Notes: generated by a model not told the origin, from the sequence alone. Numbered from the stretch's first letter, positions 32,331 through 40,415 are shown. The stretch: 64,000 nt of DNA from Brevibacillus ruminantium (GCF_023746555.1 NZ_CP098755.1:3546501-3610500), one strand, 5' to 3'. Translations and numbers: made by a program.

Positions 32331-32551
32331 GCTGTTTCCTCCCCTCCGTGGCGATAGATGTAAGAATAAAGAATATTGCCAGACCCAAAACGGCTGAATC
32401 CCTTGCCCTGCAAGGCTTGAAGGCCATTTTTTGAGCGCTTCGAGCGTATCACTTTTTCCCCCAAAAAGTATACGTTTCGTATCGCTACCAAAAACGGGGT
32501 TGAGCCCTAGAGCCACAAGGTTTCTTGACCTGTTGGCATCTGGCACCCCCC
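32331..32551. other. 221-base non-coding gap with hairpins
   Basis: No ribosome site or convincing ORF. Two inverted repeats stand out: CCTTGC-CCT-GCAAGG (32401-32415) and ACTTTTT-CCCCC-AAAAAGT (32451-32469), the latter extendable with one bulge. Could be a processed leader or a protein-binding region. Confidence 0.4.
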
Positions 32552-33046
32552 CTATTCGGAATTCGGGTCTTCGCCGGCTTCTGTGGTCTCCTGTTTGAAC
32601 AACTGCAGCAGGCTGGTATCCGCGGCCTTTCCGTTTAGCGAATACAGCGGGTTGATCGCCAACGCCGCCCTATTTCCAACTTCGGTCCACCGGAGAATTC
32701 GCTGCTCGATGAACGTCCTGACGATCTTCCTCGCCTGCGAATATGAGCAGTCAGCAATCCGGGCCAGATCCTTGATCGTGAGCGGCACTCCTTTCTGTCC
32801 GCGCTCATTGTCTCCCTGCAGGAGATTGGTTCCCTCACTGGCATACGGCGCGATCTTCAACAAAAAACCAGCCTCGGCGAGTGTCAGCTTTCTGAGCCGT
32901 CTCTTCGCCTTCTGGCTGGCTTTGATCTTCACGAATTTTGCACTGCGACCGGCAGGCCGGAACACTTTGACGATCTCGTCAGGGCGCCGGAGGATTTGCT
33001 CTTCATAGAATACCTCTCCCGTGTCCGGGTCAACGAATTGACGCAC
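32552..33046 (-). CDS. winged-HTH phage protein (RepL-like)
   Basis: A 164-residue protein with a winged helix-turn-helix (LTIKDLARIADCSYSQARKI; RTFIEQRILRWTEVGNRAAL) and a preceding helical region (LTLAEAGFLLKIAPYASEGT). It resembles plasmid RepL or phage regulatory wHTH proteins. In the stretch downstream of the late promoter, before ParB, methyltransferase and terminase, so a regulatory role in late genes is more likely than replication. Confidence 0.7.
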   Translation of the reverse strand: MRQFVDPDTGEVFYEEQILRRPDEIVKVFRPAGRSAKFVKIKASQKAKRRLRKLTLAEAGFLLKIAPYASEGTNLLQGDNERGQKGVPLTIKDLARIADCSYSQARKIVRTFIEQRILRWTEVGNRAALAINPLYSLNGKAADTSLLQLFKQETTEAGEDPNSE

Positions 33047-33115
33047 TACATGCTCACCACCTCACCAGCCCATTGGGTTGAATTGGGAATAAAAAGGAGC
33101 CCGAAGGCTCGTTGA

Positions 33116-33436
33116 TTAATAATATTTGAAACTATGAACAATTAACTCTTGTAGAACCTCTTTCAGTGACTTAGGCTCTTCTCCAGACATTTCTGCATGT
33201 GCTTGCTCGAATTGCAATTGTTCATCAATATCTTTGGCACTAAGTTCAATCGTGACGTCGTGGATTTTAATTTTCCAAACAAGTTGAATATCGTCAACCA
33301 ACTGAACATGAGCATCAATCGCGTCAGGAGAAACTTTTAATTCTTGCAATAGCCCATTTAATGCCGTTGTATATTGCACTCTTTTCTCTTTGTGGTCTTT
33401 AATTCTAGCTAGAATTTCATCCTTGAACGTTGACAT
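33116..33436 (-). CDS. conserved-looking phage protein, unknown
   Basis: A 106-residue protein with an N-terminal helix (FKDEILARIKDHKEKRVQYT) and a beta-rich centre (IQLVWKIKIHDVTIELSAKD). AAGGGAGGTGG precedes ATG. No family recognised. Confidence 0.65.
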   Translation of the reverse strand: MSTFKDEILARIKDHKEKRVQYTTALNGLLQELKVSPDAIDAHVQLVDDIQLVWKIKIHDVTIELSAKDIDEQLQFEQAHAEMSGEEPKSLKEVLQELIVHSFKYY

Positions 33437-33499
33437 ATTACCACCTCCCTTCTTCCTACATCATTCGGCAAAAGGAAGTCGTTTCCTGTAACTATTTTA

Positions 33500-33694
33500 C
33501 TATTTTCCCCACTTCCTCCGGCAGGGGCCTCCGCCACGATCCAAATCCTTAACCGCTGTGGTCACGGTAATTAGGAGGTAGTGCAGTCCGACAAGCATTT
33601 GCCCCTGCTTGTCGCCAATGGTACGCTGATCTGCACACTTGGGGCAGGATTGGCGTAATCGAATATGAGAAACACCGAACGGGGAGCGAAGTGG
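33500..33694 (-). CDS. possible zinc-ribbon ORF without a clear start
   Basis: A 62-codon open frame reading RLRQSCPKCADQRTIGDKQG and then LVGLHYLLITVTTAVKDLDR to GGGPCRRKWGK. It looks protein-like (CPKC knuckle), but no ATG, GTG or TTG with a ribosome site is at the front. The same DNA carries strong inverted repeats, so it may instead be structural. Confidence 0.3.
   Translation of the reverse strand, partial: PLRSPFGVSHIRLRQSCPKCADQRTIGDKQGQMLVGLHYLLITVTTAVKDLDRGGGPCRRKWGK
33581..33655. repeat. cluster of inverted repeats
   Basis: Perfect CGACAAGCA/TGCTTGTCG (33589-33597 with 33606-33614), outer GTGCAG/CTGCAC (33581-33586 with 33631-33636), and a competing CGCCAAT/ATTGGCG (33613-33619 with 33649-33655). 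Confidence 0.6.
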
Positions 33695-33700
33695 CCAGGC

Positions 33701-33871
33701 TCAATGACCTGCAGCCTTCAACCTCGCGCTAATCCCCGTGCGCTGCGCCTCCAATTTGCGCTGCCACTTGCGCTTTTCTTTCTCGCGGTGCGCAATCACG
33801 CATTCTTCCCAGTCCACGAGCTTGCCGTCTTCAGTCGTTGGCATCGTGATCTTTACGAGTTTCATTCCCAT
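33701..33871 (-). CDS. small basic phage protein
   Basis: A 56-residue protein, MGMKLVKITMPTTEDGKLVD then a Lys/Arg-rich helix (HREKEKRKWQRKLEAQR). GGGGTG five bases before ATG. First gene after the leader terminator of the candidate late promoter. Confidence 0.65.
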   Translation of the reverse strand: MGMKLVKITMPTTEDGKLVDWEECVIAHREKEKRKWQRKLEAQRTGISARLKAAGH

Positions 33872-33885
33872 GGTTTCACCCCATG

Positions 33886-33913
33886 CAAAAAGCCACCCGG
33901 TTTTCCGAGTGGC
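33886..33913 (-). terminator. leader terminator downstream of the late promoter
   Basis: Minus strand GCCACTCGG-AAAA-CCGGGTGGC followed by TTTTTG. It lies about 65 bases after the predicted transcription start and before the first gene, the position of an attenuator or antitermination target. Confidence 0.78.
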
Positions 33914-33984
33914 TGCTGATTGAGCGAGAGGCCAACACCTTCGCGGTACCTCCGCCGACCGGGCTACCCCCGATCCCTGTCTTG

Positions 33985-34050
33985 ATTGTACCATGCCTCT
34001 TACGCAGCCTGGTAAATCTGTCCAAAGTGTCCATTTTGTCTAAAGTGTCA
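33985..34050 (-). promoter_or_regulatory. candidate late promoter with direct repeats
   Basis: Minus strand TACAAT (33990-33985) is a good -10, but the -35 region is poor. Two 14-base direct repeats, TGACACTTTAGACA (34050-34037) and GGACACTTTGGACA (34032-34019), lie upstream centred near -65 and -47. A weak promoter plus activator repeats, directly after an HTH regulator gene, fits phage late-operon control. Confidence 0.6.
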
Positions 34051-34055
34051 ACCTT

Positions 34056-34694
34056 TCACGCTGCCTCATTGTTACCGTACATCAGCCACGCCATCTTGAT
34101 AATGACAGATCGTTTGATTTCGTAATAGCGCTGGCGACTGACTCCGATCTGGCGAGCGATAAAGTTGTTTTTCTCTCCGTCCATGATCGCATCTAGGACC
34201 GTTTTTTCCTTTTCGTCTGAGATGCGTTCCGCAGCCCGGTCAATACGTTCCACAGCCTCCTGCAGCTTCGCCAGACGCTTCCACTTTCTTTCCCTTCTGA
34301 CCACCTCGGCGTGTGTTTTATCGCCGTTCTTGCCCTTTCCTTTTGGCTGTGATGCATCAATCCCGTATGCGCCTACTGTGCCCTCTCCTGCATCCTCCAG
34401 GTAGCCCTGCAGTCGGTCTATTTCGCGCAGCATGAAGTGATAATCCCTGAGTTCCTCTTCGGTGCGGTGCAGCCACTCCATGGCCGGTTCCATGTCTACA
34501 AAAGAGAGCTGCCCATCGTGATCCTTTAATCCTTGCTGACTGATTGTATGCTTGTCCCACTCTGGGCAGGTTTCGACTTTACCGACATGGAGGTTATGCA
34601 CACTACAAACTGCCTTGTCACCCCAGCAAGTTGCGGGACACTTTTCGCAAACGGTTTCGATCAGCTTGCTTTTCTCTATAGTTCTTGTGCTCAT
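34056..34694 (-). CDS. late-gene regulator: Cys-rich N-terminus, sigma-like HTH
   Basis: A 212-residue protein. N-terminal cysteines (CEKCPATC, AVC, TCPEW) suggest a zinc site. A central helical region (LHRTEEELRDYHFMLREIDR) is followed by a C-terminal sigma-region-4-like HTH (DGEKNNFIARQIGVSRQRYY). This resembles ArpU/Xpf-type late activators. The start at MSTRTIEK has GAGGGGGAA upstream. The repeats just past its stop are a plausible binding target. Confidence 0.75.
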   Translation of the reverse strand: MSTRTIEKSKLIETVCEKCPATCWGDKAVCSVHNLHVGKVETCPEWDKHTISQQGLKDHDGQLSFVDMEPAMEWLHRTEEELRDYHFMLREIDRLQGYLEDAGEGTVGAYGIDASQPKGKGKNGDKTHAEVVRRERKWKRLAKLQEAVERIDRAAERISDEKEKTVLDAIMDGEKNNFIARQIGVSRQRYYEIKRSVIIKMAWLMYGNNEAA

Positions 34695-34719
34695 CTTTCG
34701 TTCCCCCTCGCCTTTGCGG

Positions 34720-34770
34720 TATAATGGAGTTGCCAAACATCCATTCGCTCCCGGCAAGGGGGCTTTTCTT
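34720..34770 (+). ncRNA. short plus-strand transcription unit ending in a terminator
   Basis: TATAAT (34720-34725) with a weak -35 is followed within 30 bases by GCTCCC-GGCAA-GGGGGC and TTTTCTTTTTT. The T-G pair in the stem favours the plus strand. It would give an RNA of roughly 45 nt, or simply stop antisense transcription. Confidence 0.35.
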
Positions 34771-34774
34771 TTTT

Positions 34775-35146
34775 CTATAAGGCTCCTAACTCTTTCAGGG
34801 TATCTCGGGCGCGTTGGCCACCATCCCAAATGACAGGTAGCATATCCCTAAATACATCAATGTGGACTTCGACGCGCTGCCGCTCATATTGACTGTAGTT
34901 TGCGTACCACCGTAGTGCCTCGATCAACTTAAGTTCGCGTTCCCGAAACATCTGTCTTAGGTGCTCGTTATACACGAGTCCGTCTGTCAATTCTTCCGCA
35001 AGGTACTCAAAGGCTTGATCCACATTTGTAAGATGACCTGATTTGTCGATCGTCTCGCCGTATTTTTTTATACCCTTTTCGGTTTGCCGATCCAGACGGT
35101 CAATGATCGACTGCCTGTATGCCATACTCGTTACCTGGTCTTGCAT
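34775..35146 (-). CDS. MazG-like/all-alpha NTP pyrophosphohydrolase-like protein
   Basis: A 123-residue all-helical protein with the pattern KGIKKYGETI near 20 and YLAEELTDGLVYNEHLRQMF, typical of small phage dNTP-pyrophosphatase-like proteins. Start at MQDQVTS with GGGAGGG six bases upstream. It may trim the nucleotide pool; catalytic acidic residues EEL.D are present. Confidence 0.65.
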   Translation of the reverse strand: MQDQVTSMAYRQSIIDRLDRQTEKGIKKYGETIDKSGHLTNVDQAFEYLAEELTDGLVYNEHLRQMFRERELKLIEALRWYANYSQYERQRVEVHIDVFRDMLPVIWDGGQRARDTLKELGAL

Positions 35147-35180
35147 ATCTCGCCCTCCCATATACTCCCGAAATATTATG

Positions 35181-35693
35181 TTAAGCAGAATGCTTATGTT
35201 GGCTCTCCAGCCAATCTGCTCTAACCCGAAGAAATGTAGGTTCATCTACTTCAATCGCCCAAGTGTATCCTTCCCATTGGTTTTTTTCACGTAATTCAAA
35301 ATAGTAGTCGTCGTTCATCAGAGGGTAAGCTGCCTTAATAGCGTTCATATCACTTATCGAAATGCCTAGATCCCAAATCAACATAGTAATGTTGTAATCT
35401 TCAAGTTCGTATATTTTAACGAACTCCTTCCACTGCTTTTGTATGTTTGAATTGCTTTTTGCTCTGTAAAACCCTTCCTTGTCAGGATTTTTTGTAAATT
35501 GATCCTGCAAGTGCTTCGGAGGACTCGCCATATATAGTTCGCGGCTATTGGTAGCTAAATTTTTGTCTACGTCACAGCCAAGTAGTTTGTCCATTGTGGG
35601 CTTGAGTTTTAGCCACTTATCTTGATAGGTCCACAACTTATTGAACAACTCCCATTCACGAGTACCTGGTTGGACTTTAAAATATCTTTTCAT
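35181..35693 (-). CDS. phage hypothetical protein
   Basis: A 170-residue protein with aromatic-rich ends (KRYFKVQPGTREWELFNKLW; YTWAIEVDEPTFLRVRADWL). Seen pattern suggests a phage accessory family, but I do not recognise it. Early-region gene with a clear ATG. Confidence 0.6.
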   Translation of the reverse strand: MKRYFKVQPGTREWELFNKLWTYQDKWLKLKPTMDKLLGCDVDKNLATNSRELYMASPPKHLQDQFTKNPDKEGFYRAKSNSNIQKQWKEFVKIYELEDYNITMLIWDLGISISDMNAIKAAYPLMNDDYYFELREKNQWEGYTWAIEVDEPTFLRVRADWLESQHKHSA

Positions 35694-35726
35694 CCTCGCT
35701 TCCTCCTCATCACAATTTCTCTTTTG

Positions 35727-36113
35727 TTAAACTGCTGCAACAGCTTTTGCCTTAAGGAGGCCAATGCACACGCCATACGGAGCATCTGAGATTACCAAAT
35801 TATCTGCCCACCGTTTACCCCAAACGATGTGATAACCGTTTGCCCGTGGCAAAATGTCGATATAGATCCCCTGCTTCCTTGCCTCCTCAACCAGAACGCC
35901 CATGCCTTCCCAAGTGGTAGAAAAGTCTGGTAATCGCCGGACGATAATTTGTCCTGTAACCGACTTCAATCCCTCTGGGCATTCTGCTGGAGCATCGTCT
36001 ATGACATAATCAACTTCAATGTCATTTTCCGGGTTGAATTTAGCCGCAGTCGGTGTAATGTCCCACCCCAACGCTTCCGCAACTTTCGCATCCAACTCAC
36101 GTCCTGCCTCCAT
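35727..36113 (-). CDS. phage ABA-sandwich-domain protein
   Basis: A 128-residue protein matching the BC1872-type phage ABA sandwich domain (ELDAKVAEALGWDITPTAAK; WEGMGVLVEEARKQGIYIDI; GYHIVWGKRWADN; ISDAPYGVCIGLLKA). Widespread in Bacillus phages, role unknown. Shares one base with the YopX-like gene. Confidence 0.75.
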   Translation of the reverse strand: MEAGRELDAKVAEALGWDITPTAAKFNPENDIEVDYVIDDAPAECPEGLKSVTGQIIVRRLPDFSTTWEGMGVLVEEARKQGIYIDILPRANGYHIVWGKRWADNLVISDAPYGVCIGLLKAKAVAAV

Positions 36114-36559
36114 TACTTGCCCGCCTCCAGCAGCTCAGGTTTTTCGTAAACGTTACCGACGATTTCACACTGTTCAAAGTTCATTTCTGATGCCGTGAAT
36201 AAGTCGCCATCGTACTCAAACATCCACGCACAATCATCTTGACTCCATACGACTACATGAGCGTATTTCTCGTCAAATGATAAACTTTCAAGCAGTATGT
36301 CTGATTCATAAATCTCCTTGCCGTGCTTGTCCCGGAGGCCAGTGAATTGCATGATTACAGCATTCTCTACAACTTCCCAAACTGGCTGTTTCCAGCTCTC
36401 TCCGTGTTCATCCGTGATCTCCTGGCGTTCACTGAAGGTATGCAGCTTAAATTTCCCGTCCCAGTCGACTTCGAATTTGTGGTTACTTTTTGGATACACA
36501 GTGCTAATTAGCTTTTTTCCGTCCCACGCCCGAAACTTAATCTCACCTCTTGCTTGCAT
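36113..36559 (-). CDS. YopX-family protein
   Basis: A 148-residue YopX protein: IKFRAWDGKKLISTVYP at the start, IMQFTGLRDKHGKEIYESDI in the middle and CEIVGNVYEKPELLE at the end are hallmark segments. Common in Firmicutes phages; function unknown. Start at MQARGE with GGGAGGGG upstream. Confidence 0.88.
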   Translation of the reverse strand: MQARGEIKFRAWDGKKLISTVYPKSNHKFEVDWDGKFKLHTFSERQEITDEHGESWKQPVWEVVENAVIMQFTGLRDKHGKEIYESDILLESLSFDEKYAHVVVWSQDDCAWMFEYDGDLFTASEMNFEQCEIVGNVYEKPELLEAGK

Positions 36560-36579
36560 CCCGTTCCCCTCCCTTAACG

Positions 36580-36897
36580 TCATTCAATCCCGAATTTTTT
36601 GATTGCCTTGTGCTGGTAATACTCTTCGCCTGTTAATCTCTCGTACCAAACTCTATTTGACAGGTACACCTCCGGCAGCAGTCCCTCACGCTTGTCCTTC
36701 GATGTATCCCAGGCAACCAAGTTTCTGGCAACAATTCGCGCCAGGTCGCTCTGAACCAATTTCAACAGGGCATCAGCAGCTTCGTGTGGATCTAACAATA
36801 GAGCCGGTGCTTCGCCGACCTGGAGGAAGTAAATACCTTCCTCCGTGCGGATCAGGGTGTTGTCGTTCTGAAGCTTAATGCGGGCTTCGTTGATCAT
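36580..36897 (-). CDS. phage hypothetical protein
   Basis: A 105-residue protein (INEARIKLQNDNTLIRTEEG; LLLDPHEAADALLKLVQSDL). Overlaps the next gene by a few bases. Family not recognised. Confidence 0.6.
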   Translation of the reverse strand: MINEARIKLQNDNTLIRTEEGIYFLQVGEAPALLLDPHEAADALLKLVQSDLARIVARNLVAWDTSKDKREGLLPEVYLSNRVWYERLTGEEYYQHKAIKKFGIE

Positions 36898-37538
36898 GCC
36901 GATTCCTCCTGTCGAAACTTACTAACTCGGGCAACGTATGAATCAAAGTGCTTTTCGATCCGTTCTTTGGCGATTTTTATTGCCATCTTGTATCGATCAT
37001 GAGTTGCAATACGTCGACCTGCAGCAACGTCAGACACTACCCATGCCCCATAGTAGTGAGCAATGAAAAACTCGTATCCACGATATTGGAAGGCAGGCTC
37101 ACCGATGATGGTTTGCCATTCCGTTGTACCGTCACCAAGCCTGACATGGATTTTGTACTCACGAGGATTTCTCAATCTCCTAATTGGCTGCTCTTTTTCC
37201 TTTCTTGGTTTTCGATTTCCGCGCTTCTTTGGCTTGTCTTTGTGGTTTAGTTTAAAATATTGGTGATATTTATCCATGTCGATGCCTGTCCATTCTTGCA
37301 GGTCTTGGATCGATTTATCGTAGAACTTTTTATATTCCTCGCTGAGACTCATGCTGCCCCAGTTGTTGATTTGGTCGTACCACCATGGCTGAAACTCGGT
37401 GATGTATTTCTTTGCAATATAGTCCCCAAACGTTTTGTCAACGCACCGGAAGTGAACCGGCTTCAACTTCGTAAAATCACCGCTGTTAATCTGGCGAGCA
37501 ACGATCTTCAGAATCTTGTTTCGTTGGCGCTTTTTCAT
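36894..37538 (-). CDS. phage hypothetical protein, basic centre
   Basis: A 214-residue protein with a strongly basic linker (KDKPKKRGNRKPRKEKEQP) between an N-terminal helical part and a C-terminal beta-rich part (EWQTIIGEPAFQYRGYEFFI). Start at MKKRQRNK with AAAGGGTG upstream. Possibly nucleic-acid binding. Confidence 0.6.
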   Translation of the reverse strand: MKKRQRNKILKIVARQINSGDFTKLKPVHFRCVDKTFGDYIAKKYITEFQPWWYDQINNWGSMSLSEEYKKFYDKSIQDLQEWTGIDMDKYHQYFKLNHKDKPKKRGNRKPRKEKEQPIRRLRNPREYKIHVRLGDGTTEWQTIIGEPAFQYRGYEFFIAHYYGAWVVSDVAAGRRIATHDRYKMAIKIAKERIEKHFDSYVARVSKFRQEESA

Positions 37539-37543
37539 CCAAT

Positions 37544-37717
37544 TCACCCTTTCAACCATCTAATAAATGTTGAGCCGAGGCACACCCGCACTCTATAGTC
37601 TTGGTCCCTATAAAGGATTTCTGAGTCCCGTTCATCCTGATTCATGCCAATGACTATCCTCGTCTGACCTTTCGGATTGCTGTATTTTTTCCAACATTCG
37701 ATGTCTTTATGGGTCAT
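37544..37717 (-). CDS. small phage protein
   Basis: A 57-residue protein starting MTHKDIECWKKYSNPKGQTR, ending VRVCLGSTFIRWLKG. GGAGG five bases before ATG. Function unknown. Confidence 0.6.
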   Translation of the reverse strand: MTHKDIECWKKYSNPKGQTRIVIGMNQDERDSEILYRDQDYRVRVCLGSTFIRWLKG

Positions 37718-37757
37718 GTTGCACCTCCACTGGGTACACACGTAATGGTTTGTTGAA

Positions 37758-38021
37758 TCAATCAACAGGCTCATACGTCTCCTCAAAGATGTCTGGTTTA
37801 CAAGGGTAAAACTCCCCTTTTACTCCGCGGATAATAATGTCCCCCGCACTTGCACGTACCGTACCTTCCAGTGTCTCAATGACGAGAATTCGTTCAGAAG
37901 GCGGAAAACTCGAATACTCCATCGCCAATGGCTTTTCTACGAAATCACACACTTCGTGATAGTTACTGCCATCCCATCTTATAGCGTCAACTACAACTGG
38001 CTTTTTGCGGTATTTGCCCAT
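37758..38021 (-). CDS. phage protein with PGDYIIRG-type C-terminus
   Basis: An 87-residue protein: MGKYRKKPVVVDAIRWDG at the start and AGDIIIRGVKGEFYPCKPDI at the end, a widespread phage family of unknown function. AAGGTGGG precedes the chosen ATG. Confidence 0.8.
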   Translation of the reverse strand: MGKYRKKPVVVDAIRWDGSNYHEVCDFVEKPLAMEYSSFPPSERILVIETLEGTVRASAGDIIIRGVKGEFYPCKPDIFEETYEPVD

Positions 38022-38055
38022 TTGACTTCCCACCTTTACAAATCGATTGTTTTGT

Positions 38056-38196
38056 TTAAGACCCTTGGTAATCGTCCTTAATCCTTTCGATCCGTTCAGC
38101 CCGGTCGATATCCTCAATCTTTTGGGCCAGGGATTTTTTCTTTTGACTCACCCAAACCATCGCCCTCCAAACCAGTCGATGGAGTCTGTCCAACAT
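38056..38196 (-). CDS. small basic phage protein
   Basis: A 46-residue protein (MLDRLHRLVWRAMVWVSQKK; ending IERIKDDYQGS), with GGGTGAGAG before ATG. It fits between flanking genes with short gaps. Confidence 0.55.
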   Translation of the reverse strand: MLDRLHRLVWRAMVWVSQKKKSLAQKIEDIDRAERIERIKDDYQGS

Positions 38197-38213
38197 CTCT
38201 CTCACCCCATTTA

Positions 38214-38375
38214 TCACATCGTGTGTTTTGTTGACCCCTCATACCTCTGGCAGTACTGGAGAACATATCTCCATTCGGCAACAGACGGCTTTACGTTACA
38301 ATCACCGGACTTTTTACATGTGGCGCAAAGATGTTGTTCGTTGGCGTTTTGCCTTTGCTTGCTACTCTGAAACAT
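38214..38375 (-). CDS. small Cys-rich phage protein
   Basis: A 53-residue protein with four cysteines (HLCATCKKSGDCNVK and YCQRYEG), a likely zinc knuckle. GGGAGGG lies seven bases before ATG. Function unknown. Confidence 0.6.
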   Translation of the reverse strand: MFQSSKQRQNANEQHLCATCKKSGDCNVKPSVAEWRYVLQYCQRYEGSTKHTM

Positions 38376-38399
38376 TTCCGTCCCTCCCTATATCCAGAA

Positions 38400-39227
38400 T
38401 TACCGTTGTGTATCAAGGAGCATGGTTGGCTGCTCCTGATTTGCGCTTACTTTCGCGAGTTTCTGTATCTCATCGGCCTCTCTTTTGATTCGCTCGACCG
38501 CGTGCAATATGTCCGGGTGGATGCTGTTCTCTAACATCTTCACCACTTCGTTTGTCCACCAGCGATACCGGACATTAATGCCTGCCTTCTCGGCAGCATC
38601 CTTAATCATGGCCAGTTGTTCTTCCTTGTTGCCGCCGTATCTCAGCTCATCTTCCAGCTCCTTAACCTTTTTCCTCAGCCCGCTGATTTCATCGAATAAT
38701 CGTCCTTTAAATTCCTGGCCGATACGCAAACGCGCTTCTTTATTCGAAAGGTATGATTCAATCATCTCCCGTCGATCGCTGAAAAATGGATGGCGGTCTG
38801 ATTCTATCCTGGAAAGCAGGATGTAATATAGCAGGTCAGCAGGCACTTCTATTAACCGATATTTGGCCGGTCTCTTCGTTACCAACGCGCCGGAGTCAGG
38901 GTAATACCAAATCAACCCGACTTCATCGGTCAACTCTTCCGGCTGGATTAACCCCTTCGGGCAAACAAAACTGAAGCAATGACAATGTGGCAAATACCCC
39001 GGCCACTTCTGATCGTTAAGGAAATCGGCGCGGCTGACTTTGACCTCATATCCGGTAAAGCGTGGTTTCGCCCAACTCCTCTTGATCGCAAACGCATCAA
39101 ACTTTAGCAACTCCTTGTTTCCCCATGTCTGCCCGGTCTTTACCTCGGTGAGGAAAAGATCGTCGGTATGGCGTTTTGCCAGCGCTCGTTTGATTTCGTC
39201 CGCTCGAATATTTGTTTTACTCGCCAT
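38400..39227 (-). CDS. MmcB-like PD-(D/E)XK-type DNA repair protein
   Basis: A 275-residue protein. Residues 1-170 resemble the MmcB family nuclease-like fold (FLTEVKTGQTWGNKELLKFD; FTGYEVKVSRADFLNDQKWP; HCHCFSFVCPKGLIQPEELT). E-V-K motifs fit a PD-(D/E)XK site. The C-terminal 100 residues are a coiled coil (LRKKVKELEDELRYGGNKEE) and a helical end. Start at MASKTNIR with GGGAGG upstream. Confidence 0.75.
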   Translation of the reverse strand: MASKTNIRADEIKRALAKRHTDDLFLTEVKTGQTWGNKELLKFDAFAIKRSWAKPRFTGYEVKVSRADFLNDQKWPGYLPHCHCFSFVCPKGLIQPEELTDEVGLIWYYPDSGALVTKRPAKYRLIEVPADLLYYILLSRIESDRHPFFSDRREMIESYLSNKEARLRIGQEFKGRLFDEISGLRKKVKELEDELRYGGNKEEQLAMIKDAAEKAGINVRYRWWTNEVVKMLENSIHPDILHAVERIKREADEIQKLAKVSANQEQPTMLLDTQR

Positions 39228-39249
39228 GCCTTTCCTCCCTACCGGTGTG

Positions 39250-39594
39250 TTAAGCGAATAACTCAGGTTCCAATTCTCGCAACAATCGTTCAGCGTCCGC
39301 TGGCGTGCCTTCACCGTTCACAACCCTTGTGCGCAACTCATCATCAATTGGCCCCCACAGCACCAGTTTTCCGTCCCTCCATTCGTCTGCGTATCCTTCG
39401 TTGTAAGCCAACGCCAAGATGCAAAATGTTTCATCGTCGCCATAGCTGTAAATTACCTCATCCGTAATTCCTACAGCATTAAGTTTCTTTCGGTTCTCCA
39501 CGCTGTTCTCGACAAGGATGTATGGGCTATCGCCCCCGTTTATTTCGATCACTTCCAGACTGTTCAGTACATCAAGAACCGCTTGTTTATTCAT
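39250..39594 (-). CDS. phage hypothetical protein
   Basis: A 114-residue acidic protein (MNKQAVLDVLNSLEVIEING; DDETFCILALAYNEGYADEW). Its ATG overlaps the stop of the small zinc protein upstream. Function unknown. Confidence 0.65.
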   Translation of the reverse strand: MNKQAVLDVLNSLEVIEINGGDSPYILVENSVENRKKLNAVGITDEVIYSYGDDETFCILALAYNEGYADEWRDGKLVLWGPIDDELRTRVVNGEGTPADAERLLRELEPELFA

Positions 39595-39739
39595 CGTTTT
39601 TTCCTCCCCAGATTTCTTGGTAACATTCCCGGCAGCATTTCAATGTGTTGCCGTTTAGCTTATTCCGCATCTGTACGGCAGCGCTGTTTTTGCCGCACAG
39701 ATCGCACAGTACCCTGCCGCATTTGCACGTTTTGGACAT
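39587..39739 (-). CDS. small zinc-ribbon protein
   Basis: A 50-residue protein with cysteine pairs CKCG, CDLC and CCRECY, so a treble-clef-like zinc site is likely. GGGAGG lies six bases before ATG. Overlaps the next start by eight bases. Confidence 0.65.
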   Translation of the reverse strand: MSKTCKCGRVLCDLCGKNSAAVQMRNKLNGNTLKCCRECYQEIWGGKNDE

Positions 39740-39751
39740 GTCTTCCCTCCC

Positions 39752-40378
39752 TTACCGTTGTGTTAATACCTCAAGTTCAGCTTCCAGATGCTTCACACAA
39801 TCTTTCATCGAATGACTGATATAGCTTCCGTTTTTGTAGTATTTCAGATAGTTATCAACTACCTGATCGACTGTGTAAGTGTATTCTCGCTCAGCAACAA
39901 AACTCGCTACGTTTTGCCGAGCCTGTTCTTGCTCCATCCGAACCTTATCAACTTTTTGCTCCCTATAATCCTTTATCACGTTGCCTGCTTCATCAAAGTA
40001 CCGCGTTTCCCACCAAGGATGGCAGTTCTCTGCATACCATCTGCCATCGAATACAACGTCCAGGTTGCAACTTCTGTTGCTTCCTACGATTGTTCCCATC
40101 TTCCCGGCTACTTCTATCCGCATCCCTTGATATGCGAATGGTATGTTTCGATACTCGCAATTCCGTTCAAATTGTTCCTTGTTACCAAAGAAGCTCTTTG
40201 CTGATGCAGGACCGACCTTGTGGCAGCTAACATGCTTCAAAAAATCCCGAAACTCAATATCCCAGAACTCACTCATGTACCGGAAATGCTCGTACTTTGC
40301 TTTGCCAGCTGTCTCAGCTACAACCGTCCGGCGTCCCCAGGTATCTTCCCCCTTGATTGCCAATTGCCACTCAAACAT
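39752..40378 (-). CDS. phage hypothetical protein
   Basis: A 208-residue protein (MFEWQLAIKGEDTWGRRTVV; RIEVAGKMGTIVGSNRSCNL). A basic-acidic coiled segment follows the middle. The centre resembles a small beta-barrel. Unknown role. Confidence 0.6.
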   Translation of the reverse strand: MFEWQLAIKGEDTWGRRTVVAETAGKAKYEHFRYMSEFWDIEFRDFLKHVSCHKVGPASAKSFFGNKEQFERNCEYRNIPFAYQGMRIEVAGKMGTIVGSNRSCNLDVVFDGRWYAENCHPWWETRYFDEAGNVIKDYREQKVDKVRMEQEQARQNVASFVAEREYTYTVDQVVDNYLKYYKNGSYISHSMKDCVKHLEAELEVLTQR

Positions 40379-40415
40379 AGTCGCTGCTCCTTTCTTCCCT
40401 AACTATTTAGTAAAA

